NCBI GenBank assembly: GCA_032622095.1
Contig: CP136068.1
Location: forward strand, 62,888,025 to 62,952,024
Reading direction: 5' to 3'
DNA from: Siphonodentalium dalli
Lineage: Eukaryota > Mollusca > Scaphopoda > Gadilida > Siphonodentaliidae
DNA length: 64,000 nt
Shown: piece by piece, positions 1-11,000 of the stretch
How positions within the stretch are numbered: the stretch's first letter is position 1
Layout: each line of letters opens with the position of its first letter
Position numbers and translations under genes: made by a program
Notes under the pieces: model-generated
Told to the model about the DNA's origin: nothing
Database searches by the model: none
Seen by the model: only the letters and a program-made list of their open reading frames with translations

Positions 1-910
1 ACTACTTATCGTCCCATAGGATTTCTGTTCCATAAACGATAGTCAAGCTTTTAAGCGTTTGATAATCCGCGTTTATTTACGATCATTTTGGTGGTCAAAT
101 CGTCAATATCGGTCCATGCAATGTAAACCAATAAGCCATATAGGTATGTTCTCGTCTTCTGCAAGGCATATTCAATGTCGTCTTGTGCGCGCAATTTACT
201 CGCGATGTTCATTTCATAACGGTCTTCCTCGAAAGCTATTGGGAAGTTGTCAATTTTATTAATGTACATTCATATGTGTCAGTGCTCATGGCGATCCTCA
301 CATAAAATACTTCTATGATCACATTGCAGACATCGCGGAAGATAAGCGTACAGTACCATTCATTCGCGACAAACGTATGCATTACGTTGTCAACCAGCGA
401 ACATTTATAACCGACCAACCTAAAGGGATCCTCTCTTTCAATCTTGCATCATAATGTCGACATGAACAGATTGAATCACCGAGATGTTGCGATGTAAAAA
501 GTAAATAATAACGCTTGTCCGATAAAAGTATCAACTTAAAACTTAAGAATATTAGTGTTCACAAAATATATGCAAATTAGCAAACACCACAACTGGTGTG
601 TTTTGCGAATCCGTGGGGTATATAAGATCTATGATTTTTTAGTACGTTGTAGTGATGCGAAGTAGATGAGTTACTGAAGTGTGTGTTTGGAGATATTCTT
701 GCAATATAACATCAGGCGGGCGACAAAAACAATGTCTCCCGGGTCAGCGGGCGACAGTGTGATTTGTCGCCCGGCACGTGACAGCACATGGGCCAATCAG
801 AAGAGTGGAAAATAGGGAGGAGGATAACAAAGGTCATTAATCAAGGAATACAATGTCACTGACAGCTTGTATAAACATACTGCTAGCAATTTAAACAAAC
901 TGCCTGAATT
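1..910. other. Intronic or upstream DNA, no supported gene
   Basis: No exon of tra2 and no known domain is visible here. A 72-codon frame on the minus strand (269 to 51) has a protein-like composition, but it is preceded at once by a stop and matches no family I know. Around 715-775 there are two oppositely oriented GGGCGACA-type words, which may be the remains of an inverted-repeat element. Nothing else can be supported. Confidence 0.5.
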
Positions 911-1315
911 TAGTGTGTCTGACATTTGCAGGTCAGAGAATCATTAATAAGAGGTACAACCTATCATGTATTGTTCAACATGGCAAATAGGAGGTCTGTC
1001 ATTTGCAGAATGAGGTCCCCAGAGGGTGAATTTAGTGATGCTATCCCACACAGTTGTTAGTTACATTTCCCTTCTAGGAAGTTTCTATATCCCCTAATTT
1101 GCAGAATATAAAATTCATAATTGAGGTGTCCAATGGGTGAACATCAACTTCAACTGGGGAACTTCAATCTTATCCTAGGTCTGCCATAGCAGTTGAGGGC
1201 CTTAGCAGAATGAGGTCCCCAGAGGGTGAATTTAGTGATGCTAGCCCACTGTGCAGGATAGCGTCACTAAAGTCACCCTCGGGAGGACCTCATTCCGCAA
1301 ATGACAGACACACTA
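911..1315. mobile_element. Short TIR element (MITE)
   Basis: The left end TAGTGTGTCTGACATTTGC is matched, inverted, by a right end finishing in GACAGACACACTA. Inside, a block of about 45 bp beginning GCAGAATGAGGTCC occurs at about 1005 and again at 1205 in direct orientation, and inverted at 1257-1298, so the last two form a hairpin. At about 405 bp with no coding capacity it looks like a miniature inverted-repeat element. I could not identify a target duplication, so the superfamily is open. Confidence 0.6.
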
Positions 1316-1379
1316 TCACACTATTTCAAGGCTTGATTGTATAATACATTGTGTTGCTTGAGGCCAGGCACATACAATG

Positions 1380-2486
1380 TATGAATAGGTGCACTATTTG
1401 CAGGCTTGCTCCTTTGGTGATTGTGGTTCAGATTTGTTCTATCAGGGTCACCAGGTCAAGTAGGTGCAAGGCCAGCTACATTACTCTTTCTCTACATAGT
1501 AATTCATGATGTGTCTTCTATGCAATAATCAAATGGCCTATTTTGCTTATATTTGGTATGAAATTACCATTGTGAAAATGGGATCACAAAGTCAAATAAG
1601 GGCAGAGCCAGAGACTATTTCACTACATAGTAATTCTTAAAATATGTTTGCAAGAACTTGTTGGCTTATTTAGCATGGAATGTTCTTCCTTGACTGCAAT
1701 TCAGATTTTTGTTAAATGGGGTCACTTGGTCAAATAGGGGCCAAACGAAGAACAGTTTCCCTCTTAATATGCTTCCTTCACAAGGACCATCAGGTCTATT
1801 TTACTGATATTTATCATATGTATGAAGGGTTCTTTGGTGTCTGGGATTTAAATTTATTCAGATGGGGTCACCAGGTTAAATAGGGTGGGACCAGGGACAT
1901 AACTATATGTCTCTATAGTAATTCTTAAAATGTCTTCTCAAGAGAGGTTGGACTATTTAGCTTACATATAGTATGGAGGATCCTTTAGTGACTGAGATTC
2001 AGATTTGTTAACATGAGGTCAACCTGTCAAGAAATGACGGGGCTATGGGGACTTCACTTAAAACATCTACCTTGGAACTACCTGACTGATTAATCTTGAC
2101 ATATATATGTTGTTTTCGGGTTCATGGATAATTGGGCTTCAAACATGTCTAAATAGTTTATAAAACGGTGCTTGTGAGATTGGAAATTTCGAACAATTGA
2201 GAAAGTTTGAGACGTCAGTTGTGAAATTCTAACCTAAGACTTGGGAATCTGGAGCCCGGTCAGGAGGGGATATGTTGAGCTGGAGGGGGATCTGTAGTGT
2301 TCCATTGGTAATTTAAAGGTAGATATTCGCTGATCGACATGAAGCCTCTCTAGCCACATATCCTGTGTAGATCCGCTTCTTTTAAAGTGATTATGAAAAG
2401 TTCTGACTGTTATGGTCTCAAGAGTCCCAGTCTTATCAGTCTTTGCAGTCTGGTGAGCGACCCCACAGTCTTTGACTGTCTTGTCT
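1380..2486 (+). mobile_element. Family B Helentron-like element, 3' portion
   Basis: Degenerate tandem monomers of roughly 165 bp carry the recurring phrases 'CAGATTTGTTnAAATGGGGTCAC' (split by differences), 'GGGACATAACT' and 'TAGTAATTCTTAAAATG'. They are followed by a unique segment and the family B terminus: CAGTCTGGTGAGCGACC, then the near-palindrome ACAGTCTTTGACTGT, then CTTGT. The same terminus occurs at 11.0, 13.2 and 35.9 kb. The 5' end with its AGCTCACCTGAG hairpin is missing here, so this copy is truncated. Confidence 0.65.
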
Positions 2487-3255
2487 ATTGTATAAACTAC
2501 ATTTATAACTTAATTGGCTAATTATACTGTGTGTAGAACACCTATTTTTGTAAATTTCATCTTTACACCCTACTGTGGGTATAAAGATTCCTACTATTGG
2601 TATAAATTTATACTGTTGTGTAAATGTTTCAACGGCACTTTATGTGTTAAAAGTTTATACCCATAGTAGAACGACCCGTCATTTGACCTCTGGCGACCTC
2701 GCTGTCGAAATTTAGCCCAATTTTTCGTCAAGCCCGCTTCGCGAAGTAAATACACAATTTTTCCGACTCAAAACGCTCTGAAATGCGATAAGTGGTCTAA
2801 ACACAGAGATATATACTATCCAATTCCATTTATATACTGGATTTACTTGTCAAAAAATGACACATTAAAGTTAGTTTAAAGATGTTTTATGCTAGAGGCA
2901 CCGACAAAGTACACGTTTTATATAGGTCGGCGACAGCTGTTGAAAATGTAAACAAAACAAACGCACGTGTTGTCTGCCTTTCCGTGTTTAAAGCGAACGA
3001 CGGCTTATATTTTGACAACAACATATAGATTGTTAATGGTATCTGCAATGTGGGAAATCTGAATGTGTGTTCACATCAGCTGACTGATGTCCTAGAAAGT
3101 GGCGGATCACCGAATTTCCTAGAAATATGTATTACTACGCGTGACCCACATTCATGATATTTGGGTCACTCGGTGCACATACATGTTAACAGTCACCAAC
3201 CGAGTAGCAATACATTTACGAAGCGAACGAAGAATAATAATTATGGTATAAACAA
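2487..3255. other. Intronic DNA with CATAGTAG words
   Basis: No exon is visible. Words related to the neighbouring hairpin occur at about 2567 (CTACTGTGGGTATA) and 2650 (TATACCCATAGTAG). This stretch may therefore be the interior of an inverted-repeat element ending in the hairpin at 3256-3347, but the borders cannot be drawn. Confidence 0.4.
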
Positions 3256-3347
3256 AATACACCCATAGTAGCCGAGAATAACAAATTTTCACCACCCGTG
3301 GAATTGTGGTTTTAAATTTTTTTATTCTCGGCTACTATGGGTGTATT
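3256..3347. repeat. Perfect 26-bp inverted repeat (hairpin)
   Basis: The arms 3256-3281 and 3322-3347 are exact reverse complements, containing ACCCATAGTAGCCGAGAATA and its complement. They are separated by a 40-nt spacer. Perfect arms amid degenerate intronic DNA suggest a recent insertion, or a fold-back terminus of a DNA transposon. Confidence 0.85.
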
Positions 3348-3869
3348 CTATATATATTTTTGAAAACCATACACCCTGTTATGAAACACTTCATCTTGCA
3401 TGTACCCAACAATATAAGAATTCATTATTACACAGGTCAGATCTGATCATATCTGTCTGACGTGTTTGATAAACACATAACAACTGGGAGAATGGGGGGG
3501 GGGTAATTAAAGTACAATTTAAATATGAAATAGAAGCCCATGCATGTATGTTCTAAGCAGTCTGGCTTGTCAACAAATTATAATTTCTCTTTAGAAGTGA
3601 ATGAATTTTAAATATCTGGCTGCTTTGGCAAGGTCAAAAGTGGCGGAGATAAGGATTTATTACTTTTGCTTCCAATGAGTTAACTTAAACTCCTAAACAT
3701 GTCCTCCGAAATCACTAAACCGTTGGATCTCACAGTGAGAGGTCCTTGGATGAATAGGGACAGAGTTATGAGATTTAAAACTACTCCTCCCAACCCCAAA
3801 TACTTTAACCCATCTTAAGACAGATTATTTGAGCGTTTGATTTCAAGTTGGGTATTGATATATGGATTC

Positions 3870-3964
3870 CTGTGATCATATCTTTGACAATTTATCAGTT
3901 ATAGCTAATCGCTATTGCCAAGGTATGGGTTAAACATCTACTGATCGTGATCGGCCTCTCGTTC
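3870..3964 (+). mobile_element. Family C Helentron-like element, 3' end fragment
   Basis: This stretch ends with ATGGGTTAAACATCT, the palindromic CTGATCGTGATCGG and the terminal CCTCTCGTTC. These are the same 3' terminus as the complete family C copies ending at 45406 and 58865. The rest of the element is not recognisable upstream. Confidence 0.65.
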
Positions 3965-4559
3965 AAAAAACAAGGGGGAGGCCTAGTTCGGGAAATGTAT
4001 GAATCTGAATGATCGAGTTTTCCTCAGCAAATCTTAACTGATCTCGTGAAGAATAATTCACATTTATTCTGATTTACATGAATATATATATTTCAGAAGA
4101 ATTCGTTCCCCTCAAATTTGGATATTAACTTTAATGCTCGCGCCTCCGTCTAGGCTTGTATTCTAATCCATATAGTTCTGTGTGAGGACTTCTTCACCGG
4201 AAATTTTTTTTTTTTTTTTTTTTGATAGTATAATTAATTTTTCCAAAAAAAGATAGATAGATCCCTCCCATGTGGTGGCATTACCAATGATTTCATTATA
4301 GAGTCGGAAATAAAACTGACAGTTCTCGATCAGAACACAAGCTAATATACTGGGGGCATAATGTCATGAGGGACTAATACGAGCAGGTGTAACGGCTGGG
4401 TGGCGGCAAAATGTTTAACCCTGTTCCTCCTGCAGGCAATAAGGTACCGGTAGTGATATAATCCATATAGTTCAGTGTTTGGGCTATCTTTTTAGGAAAA
4501 ATTTATTATTAATTGCAGATGCATCCCTTAGTTATCTGGGTTTTTTATAGCAATTTTAG
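3965..4559. other. Intronic DNA, nothing recognised
   Basis: A run of T's lies at about 4206-4223 and a region of simple AT-rich sequence follows. I see no exon, RNA gene or element terminus. Confidence 0.4.
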
Positions 4560-4908
4560 GAAATTTTAGATCTGTTGGCACAATAACTTGGAACAAACGT
4601 CAACCAATTTCATTCATATTTGTTATCTGGATCTTTTACCACAACGAGTTCGAAAACCAGATCTTCGGGGTGACCACTAGATTGGAGCAAAAAATTCTCA
4701 AAATTTTGTTCAAAAACATGGCTGCCAGCAGCCATCTTGGACTTTATTTTATATAATATATATCTTCATGTTGCCATCTTGTATTACTTAGACATTTCAA
4801 CTTTCTGCATTACTAATCGCTTCATTGGCAGGTGATAGCGCCTTAAACCCATACATATGAAATTATCACCTCTCCAAGTTGAGCTATGTTGTCATTGACA
4901 CTTTCATT
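4560..4908 (+). mobile_element. Family A Helentron-like element, 3' fragment
   Basis: One degenerate monomer with the hallmark ATGGCTGCCAGCAGCCATCT is followed by the family's unique 3' segment and its terminus CCAAGTTGAGCTATG, TGTCATTGACA and CTTTCATT. The 5' hairpin and most of the array are absent. Confidence 0.7.
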
Positions 4909-5069
4909 ATTGATTCTCGGTCGAACAGATTTTCTCTTACAGGCAAGAAACTATACCATAGCCTTCTTTGATGCGCAACCCAAGATTTGAGGAAAGTGTT
5001 TTTTTTCTTCATATTCTGATGAATGTTTCAGTCTGCTCCGAAAAAGTAATGTTTCATTTATATTTTCAG

Positions 5070-5156
5070 ATCAAAAAGCAGGAGCCCTTATTATAGCAGA
5101 AGACGTTCTCGATCACGATCACGATCCAGGAGTCCATACAGACGAAGGAGGCGACA
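5070..5156 (+). CDS. tra2: transformer-2 exon: RS-domain segment
   Basis: This 87-nt exon follows a TATTTTCAG acceptor and ends at a GTGAGT donor. It enters with one base completing a codon and leaves in phase 2. It encodes 28 complete codons, almost all Ser/Arg dipeptides (SKSRSPYYSRRRSRSRS followed by more RS and PYRRRR). This is the N-terminal arginine-serine domain of Tra2, the splicing activator whose RS domains contact other SR proteins in the nucleus. RS repeats alone would not identify the gene; the assignment rests on phase continuity with the diagnostic downstream exons. The exon carrying the start codon was not found upstream and probably lies outside the window. Confidence 0.85.
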
Positions 5157-6319
5157 GTGAGTGCATTTGTGGAAGCCAGATCAGGGCCAGATGAGAAAAT
5201 TTGCTCATCTGGAACAGTTTTCATGTGTTGAGGATTTTACATTTGGGCCATAATAATAATAATATATATATCATATGCAGTTGCCCGACAGACTCAAATT
5301 ATTTATTGCCACTCTCAAATTAAAAAATATTTATCCACTGCCGGATGTAAATCTTTGTATCACAGTGTAGCTGGCGTGTATGTATATACAACTAATTTCA
5401 ATTGTCCGTAGTTGCTTGTCTGCTATGTCACAATATGAGCTACGACTTAAGTGACACTCCAAACATTTATCACATTCGTGTCAAAAATGGCTGTGATCGT
5501 AGGCTCCTGAAAATCACAATATTTTCGTCGAATCGGGATGAAGATTTCACATCGAATTGAACCACCATAATAGAAAATTCAGCAACATTAACAATTTGTT
5601 TTTGTTGCTGGCGATTATACAGAAATGTATAATGAGTAAGGTATTAATTCATCATGGCCATACATTTTAATAATTTGACTGACTACACTGGAAAATTGGA
5701 TTGATAAATGAAATCGGACTAGAAGAATGCACATTTGTACTGTCAATACTGTAGATGAAAAGATTTTGGGGAATTTGCGCTGAGACAAGGATGCTTAGCA
5801 TGCGTCATTATAATTCGGTGCAAGGGCGGGTAATCCAATATGTTCCTTATGATGCTGGTACAAAGGAGAATAATTCAATTACTAGTTATGGAATTAATTC
5901 ACTTGGAATAATCAATGCAATTGTTAGAATTGTGACTGAGTGTCAAGACCATTTATATGTGTCATTTGCATTATATGTCAGGATGTTCAGTGAGAAAATT
6001 ATTACGAATTAATTCTTTTGAAAAGGTCACAAAATAACGATGCTCCTGAACGGACTATCTTGCATGGAAGGACGAAAATCGGGTGGTGACACAACTTTGG
6101 GAAATCTGCTTAGTGCATTGAGGGCCTTTATCTAGGTCAGGGGTCGAGGAGTTCAAAATGGTGTTAGTAACCTGACTTATTATTACATGCAGTTATCTCC
6201 CTTCTGTTAAATGAAAGTGGCTCCTTGAATTTCCTTGGTACATCCTTGAATATGAAAATCCATTTCAAGTAGTGATGGGCGGTTTTGAAATTTTTACTCT
6301 GTTAGGCCACGTTTTTTTT
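5157..6319. other. Intron, no feature recognised
   Basis: This is the start of the 10.7-kb intron after the first visible exon. An 85-codon frame at 5755-6012 has no recognisable domain and is treated as chance. AT-rich sequence leads to the T-run at 6312-6319 in which the next element is inserted. Confidence 0.5.
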
Positions 6320-8219
6320 AGCTCGACTTACTTTTGTAAGTTTGAGCTATTGCCATGGTTTGGCGTCCGTCGTCTTCGTGTGTCCGTGTGTCCGTCAACA
6401 ATTTCCTTTGGCGCGGGCTACAGGTCGTACCTTTGGTCTGATCTTCATGAAATTTGTCGTGAATGTTGACATTGACATGTAAATGGGAACGAGTCATTTT
6501 GGGATCATTCGGCCAAAAAACATGGCCGCTGGCAGCCATCTTGGATTTCAAGATTCAATCCATTGGTGCGGGCTACAGGTCGTACTGTTCGTCTGATCAT
6601 CATGAAATTTGTCATTGATGTTAATAATGACATGTAGATGGGAACGAGTGATTTTGGGGTCGTTCGGCCAAAAAATATGGCTGCCAGCAGCCATCTTGCA
6701 TTTTACTCTTTGCATGACTAAATCCTTTGGCGCGGGCTACAGGTCGTTGCGTTGGTCGAAAGTTTATGATATTTGTCATGGATGTTAACACTGACATGTA
6801 GATGGGAACGAGTGATTTTGGGCATGTTCGGCCAAAAAACATGGCCGCCAGCAGCCATCTTGGATTTTACTCTTTGCATGACTAAATCCTTTGGCGTGGG
6901 CTACAGGTTGTACCTTTGGTCTAAATTTATGAAATTTGTCATGAATGTTGACATTGACATGTAGATGGGAACGAATCATTGTGGGGTCATTCGGCCAAAA
7001 AACATGGCTGCTGGCGGCCATCTTAGATTTCAAAATTCAATACATTGGCGCGGGCTACAAGTCGTACTGTTCGTCTGATCATCATGAAATTTGTCATGGA
7101 TGTTAATATTGACATGTAGATGGGAACGAGTCATTTTGGGGTCGTTCGGCCAAAAAACATGGCCGCCAGCAGCCATCTTGGATTTTACTCTTTGCATGAC
7201 TAAATCCTTTGGCGCGGGCTACAGGTCGTAGCTTTGATCGGAAGATCATGAAATTTGTCATGGATGTTAACAATGACATGTAGATGGGAACGAGTCATTT
7301 TGGGGTCGTTCGGCCGAAAAACATGGCCGCCAGCAGCCATCTTGGATTTTACTCTTTGCATGACTAAATCCTTTTGCGCGGGCTACAGGTTGTACCTTGG
7401 TCTAATCTTTATGAAATTTGTCATGAATGTTGACATCGACATGTAGATGGGAATGAGTCATTTTGGGGTCATTCGGCCAAAAAACATGGCCGCTGGCAGC
7501 CATCTTGGATTTCAAGATTCAATCCCTTGGCGCGGGCTACAGGTCGTACTGTTTTCGTACCGGAGTTTTCGTCTGATCGTCATGAAATTTGTCATGGATG
7601 TTAATAATGACATGTAGATGGGAACGATTGATTTTGGGGTCGTTCGGCCAAAAAACATGGCCGCCAGAAGCTATCTTGGATTTTACTCTTTGCATAACTA
7701 AATCCTTTGGTGCGGGCTACAGGTCGTAGCTTTGGTCAGATGGTCATGAAATTTGTCATGGATGATAACAATGACATGTAGATGGGAACGAGTCGTTTTG
7801 GGGTCATTCTGTCCAAAAACATGGCCGCCAGCAGCCATCTTGGATTTTACTCTTTGCATGACTAAATCCTTTCGCGCGGGCCATTTTGGATTTCAAAATT
7901 CAATCCATTGGCGCGGTCTACAGGTCGTACTGTTCGTCTGATCATATTGAAGTTTGTAGGTCGTAGCTTTGGTCAGATCTTCATAAAATTTGTCATGGAT
8001 GTTAACAATGACACGTAGATGGGAACGAGTCCTTTTGAGGTCAATTGGCCAAAAAACATGGCCGCCAGCAGCCATCTTGTATTTTACTCTTTGCATCACT
8101 AAATCCTTTGGCGCAGGTTAGACATTTCAATTAGCACCTTTCCTATTCCTCCATTTACTGTCAACCATTAAATTATTCCCCTACCTAAGTTGAGCTATAG
8201 TGTCATTGATACTTTCATT
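6320..8219 (+). mobile_element. Family A Helentron-like element with tandem array
   Basis: The 5' end AGCTCGACTTAC folds on the nearby GTAAGTTTGAGCT, followed by a CCGTCGTCTTCG/CCGTGTGTCCGTC microsatellite and CAACAATTTCC. About ten degenerate monomers of about 158 bp follow, each containing GATGGGAACGAGT, TTTTGGGGTC, CGGCCAAAAAACATGGC and CAGCCATCTTGGATTT. Two monomer types alternate, one reading TTTACTCTTTGCATGACTAA and one reading TTCAAAATTCAATCCATTGG. The 3' end has TAAGTTGAGCT (complementary to the 5' hairpin), the stem AGTGTCATTGATACT and TTCATT. No transposase or Rep/helicase is encoded, so the copy is non-autonomous. Frames of 60-80 codons inside it are by-products of the repeat. Confidence 0.8.
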
Positions 8220-8220
8220 T

Positions 8221-9537
8221 ATTTTGTGGTTTACGGATTTTTTTCTGCCATAATCAACTTGGGTAGGACGAAAAAAAATAAAAAATAAAAAATTGAAAAA
8301 TATGTTTTTTGTTTTTTGTTTTTTGGTAAGTAAACTCAATTTTAGCTCACCTTTTAAAGACGAAGATTCAAGTGAGTTATACCCATCACTTTTTAAGGTA
8401 TCCTCAGAAAAGGTCACCACTCAATAGTCGCTGAACTATCTTATTTCAAATACCCTGAGAGTAATATATGCAGGACTGATGTGACAATGGGGCTTTCTTA
8501 TTAAATAGATTGCCACACCCCATATTGTATATATCGGTATAAACCAAAGTTTGGTCTCACTTTCTCATGCTATTTTGACTAGGTGATACCCTGTCGTAGG
8601 AGTGGCTAAAATAACTCATTCCCATCTACGTGTCAATGTACACAGCAAATTTCAAACAGATTGGATGAAAATGAGGGCTGTAGTACGTGCTAAAGGATTT
8701 AAGCGCAAAATCCTAGATGGCCGCAGGTGGCTATGTTTTTTTTAAATGGGCATGACCAAAATCACTCGTTCCCATCTACGTGTCAATGTACAGATCAAAT
8801 GTCATGAATATTGGATGACAAATGTGGGCTGTAGCCCGTGCTAAAGGATTTAAGTGAGTTATATAAAAGGAACGAAGTGACCTGTTCCCGTATTAATCCA
8901 AGTATTTAGTTTGCATTAGGCCTAAATTTCTGCAATAATATATAAAGAAAAGAAATGAGGTGCCCCATGTGCAGAAATACTTTTACCAACACATTTTTTA
9001 GCTTTAATTTCTCCCCACCATGAAAACACATCCACTGAAAAAGTGTGAAAAATAATTGGCTGTTTTGGGGACAAAAGTCACAAAACACATGTCACAAATT
9101 CGTTTTAATACAACGAAGGGATACATACACGTTTGTATGTCGGGTTTATCAATGGGACATTTAATTTCTACCCTTGATTTCTTTAACAAACAAGCTGCCG
9201 CTTGTATAATTGTCATCGACGAACGATTTTGGATTTACAGAAATACTTCCGGGTTTAGAAGGGAGGTAACTCACTATTAAATAAACGGGTATATAAAAAC
9301 ACGCACCGGAACATTTCCCCGGATTGTTTTCATTCGACAAAATTGGAAAGGATGGGAGGCTGTCACCGGGGAGAGGTTGTACAAATATAATTTTGACAAT
9401 CAATATGCGATTTATTCATTCAATATTCGACCCAAATATGTGGGTCGGCGGAAAATATAAAATAAAAAAAAATTTACAATTTTTTTTTTAGGTCTGGGGG
9501 TTTTCCACTCGGTCGGCGGATCCGTAAACCACAAAAT
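8221..9537. mobile_element. Unit bounded by an 18-bp perfect inverted repeat
   Basis: ATTTTGTGGTTTACGGAT at 8221-8238 has an exact reverse complement at 9520-9537. The enclosed 1.3 kb holds AT-rich sequence and an antisense family A fragment. The left arm abuts the 3' end of the family A element. No target duplication is evident, so whether this is a TIR transposon or a coincidence of repeat ends is unresolved. Confidence 0.4.
8605..8860 (-). repeat. Two antisense family A monomers
   Basis: The reverse complement reads as family A monomers. On the + strand CGTTCCCATCTACGTGTCA occurs near 8770 and a variant near 8620, each followed by the complement of the GAAATTTG segment and GTGCTAAAGGATTTAAG. 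This is the only family A material in the window pointing against tra2, and it has no element ends. Confidence 0.7.
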
Positions 9538-10383
9538 CAAAAAACCGTGGCCTTACGGTTTCGGTTTGGACTAAAAGAGTTTACTCTCTGTTTTCGTTTC
9601 GTTTTTTTAAAAAGTATTATGTACCGGTACATGTGTTGAGAAGATAGCTCAATGTGCCAAGATTCGGTAGGTATTAATCAAGTATGAAGACAATTGTTCC
9701 AAGATCAAGGGGATCGTGCGATGTTGCAGCTAATTTGGGGCTAATTCCCAATTTCCCCACCCACGTCTGACATCGCAGCCGAATCAGTAGTTTGCGGAAA
9801 AACGGGAATATGTTAGGGATTTGGGAAGCATAAGACACACTGCATTATTAATATTTCTGTGTCATAATTAGGTCAACGAGGCACCTTCACCTTGGGTCCC
9901 GGCTGCACCTGCCCTTGGTCTCTCCATTCAGTCCCTATCAATACTCTCTTAGTAATAACTGTTTCTGCCAATCCATATATTCAGTTAAGTGCAGAGAACC
10001 ACTGCAGATGGGAATTAAGTACATAAAAACACTTAAAACAGAGCGATTACTGTTACCAGCATGACTTATATTTAAATTAATTCCGCCGTGCACCCACATC
10101 ACCAACGCGACGTAATTTTGGTACCATGTGTTGCGTTATAAAAATAGGTCACTTACAGTTGATTCGTAGAGATGATGAAATATGAGTGCGATAGAGAAGA
10201 TTGTTTGTTCGAAAGCATTTGAATTACGTTACAGGACTCGCCTTGATGCTGGCTAATAAATATTTGTCCCCTGAATGAAATAAAATTTAAACATAAGTTC
10301 TAATTAAACAGTCACGCATAGATGGGTTCATGTTTGCTGTGTGTCTTAAACTGTTAATCGGACGTCGCTCGACACGTTCGAAG
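9538..10383. other. Intron, nothing recognised
   Basis: No exon, RNA gene or transposon end can be supported. Most of it appears single-copy within the window. Confidence 0.45.
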
Positions 10384-10486
10384 CACAGGTCCCCAGAACA
10401 AAAATTGACCCCACCCCAATAGTAATTAATTCTATAGGATTAAGTACTATTGGGGGTGGGGTCAATTTTTGTTCTGGGGACCTGTG
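10384..10486. repeat. Long fold-back hairpin, about 41-bp arms
   Basis: The arms 10384-10424 and 10445-10486 are reverse complements except for one extra G in the right arm. They share CACAGGTCCCCAGAAC and TTGACCCCACCCC, and the loop is 20 nt. The near-perfect match implies a young fold-back element or hairpin MITE. Transcribed as part of the tra2 intron it would form a very stable RNA stem. Confidence 0.85.
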
Positions 10487-10520
10487 GTTTGATGTGCATA
10501 AAATTTCACCAACAGGACAT

Positions 10521-10640
10521 TTTTATGTGTACCCATACCGTCCGGATTGACCACTCGTCATTTGTCCGTCTGTCTGTCTGTCAATATACAAATACGGGTT
10601 TCATCCGACTTTTTTTTACAGAGTCATACGAAAGGCATGT
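10521..10640 (+). mobile_element. Family C Helentron-like element, 5' fragment
   Basis: A degenerate start related to TTTACCCATACC is followed by GTCCGGATTGACCACTCGTC, a (GTCT/GTCC)n microsatellite and the 'GGGTTT.ATCCGACTTTTTTTTACAGAGT' phrase (interrupted by one difference) found in the two complete copies at 44.1 and 57.5 kb. It stops after about 120 bp. Confidence 0.6.
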
Positions 10641-10904
10641 TACGTAGGTGTTGGGCAAATTCCTACATAACTTTTTAAAGGTGTATCACCGAAAGATGTC
10701 GTAAATTGATGCTTGGAGACAATATATACACTTACTCTTTATCTTGTTTACTGGGCGCCGCCATCTTGAAATGTACGAACCTAAACGGGTATCCGACAGT
10801 GGGGATGTGCAAAAGTAATTTTGTGAACTCAGGAATGTGGTCTGGTTGTCTTGTTTAAAAAAGAGTTGGGTGTTGAAGATTTGTCAGTGGTGTCCAATTA
10901 GAAA

Positions 10905-11000
10905 TGTCAAAGTACTGACTGTTGTAGTCTTCAGAGTCCCGGTCTTCTCAGTCTTTGCCGTCAGGTGAGCGACTCCACAGTCATTGACTGTCTTGTTTTT
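10905..11000 (+). mobile_element. Family B Helentron-like element, 3' end
   Basis: TACTGACTGTTGTAGTCTTC, CAGAGTCCCGG, CAGGTGAGCGACTCC, the perfect palindrome ACAGTCATTGACTGT and CTTGTTT form a full family B 3' terminus. The next base after the T-run is the 5' end of another family B element. This makes a head-to-tail pair, an arrangement common for rolling-circle transposons. Confidence 0.75.

Noticed and set aside
51-418. Two overlapping minus-strand frames (72 and 60 codons) near the window start
   Set aside because: Protein-like composition in the first, but a stop directly precedes its Met, the splice context is weak and I recognise no homology. It could be a true exon of an unknown gene, but I cannot support it.
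1-5069. tra2 start exon
   Set aside because: No Met-containing RS-type or acidic N-terminal exon with a phase 2 donor could be recognised; no call made.
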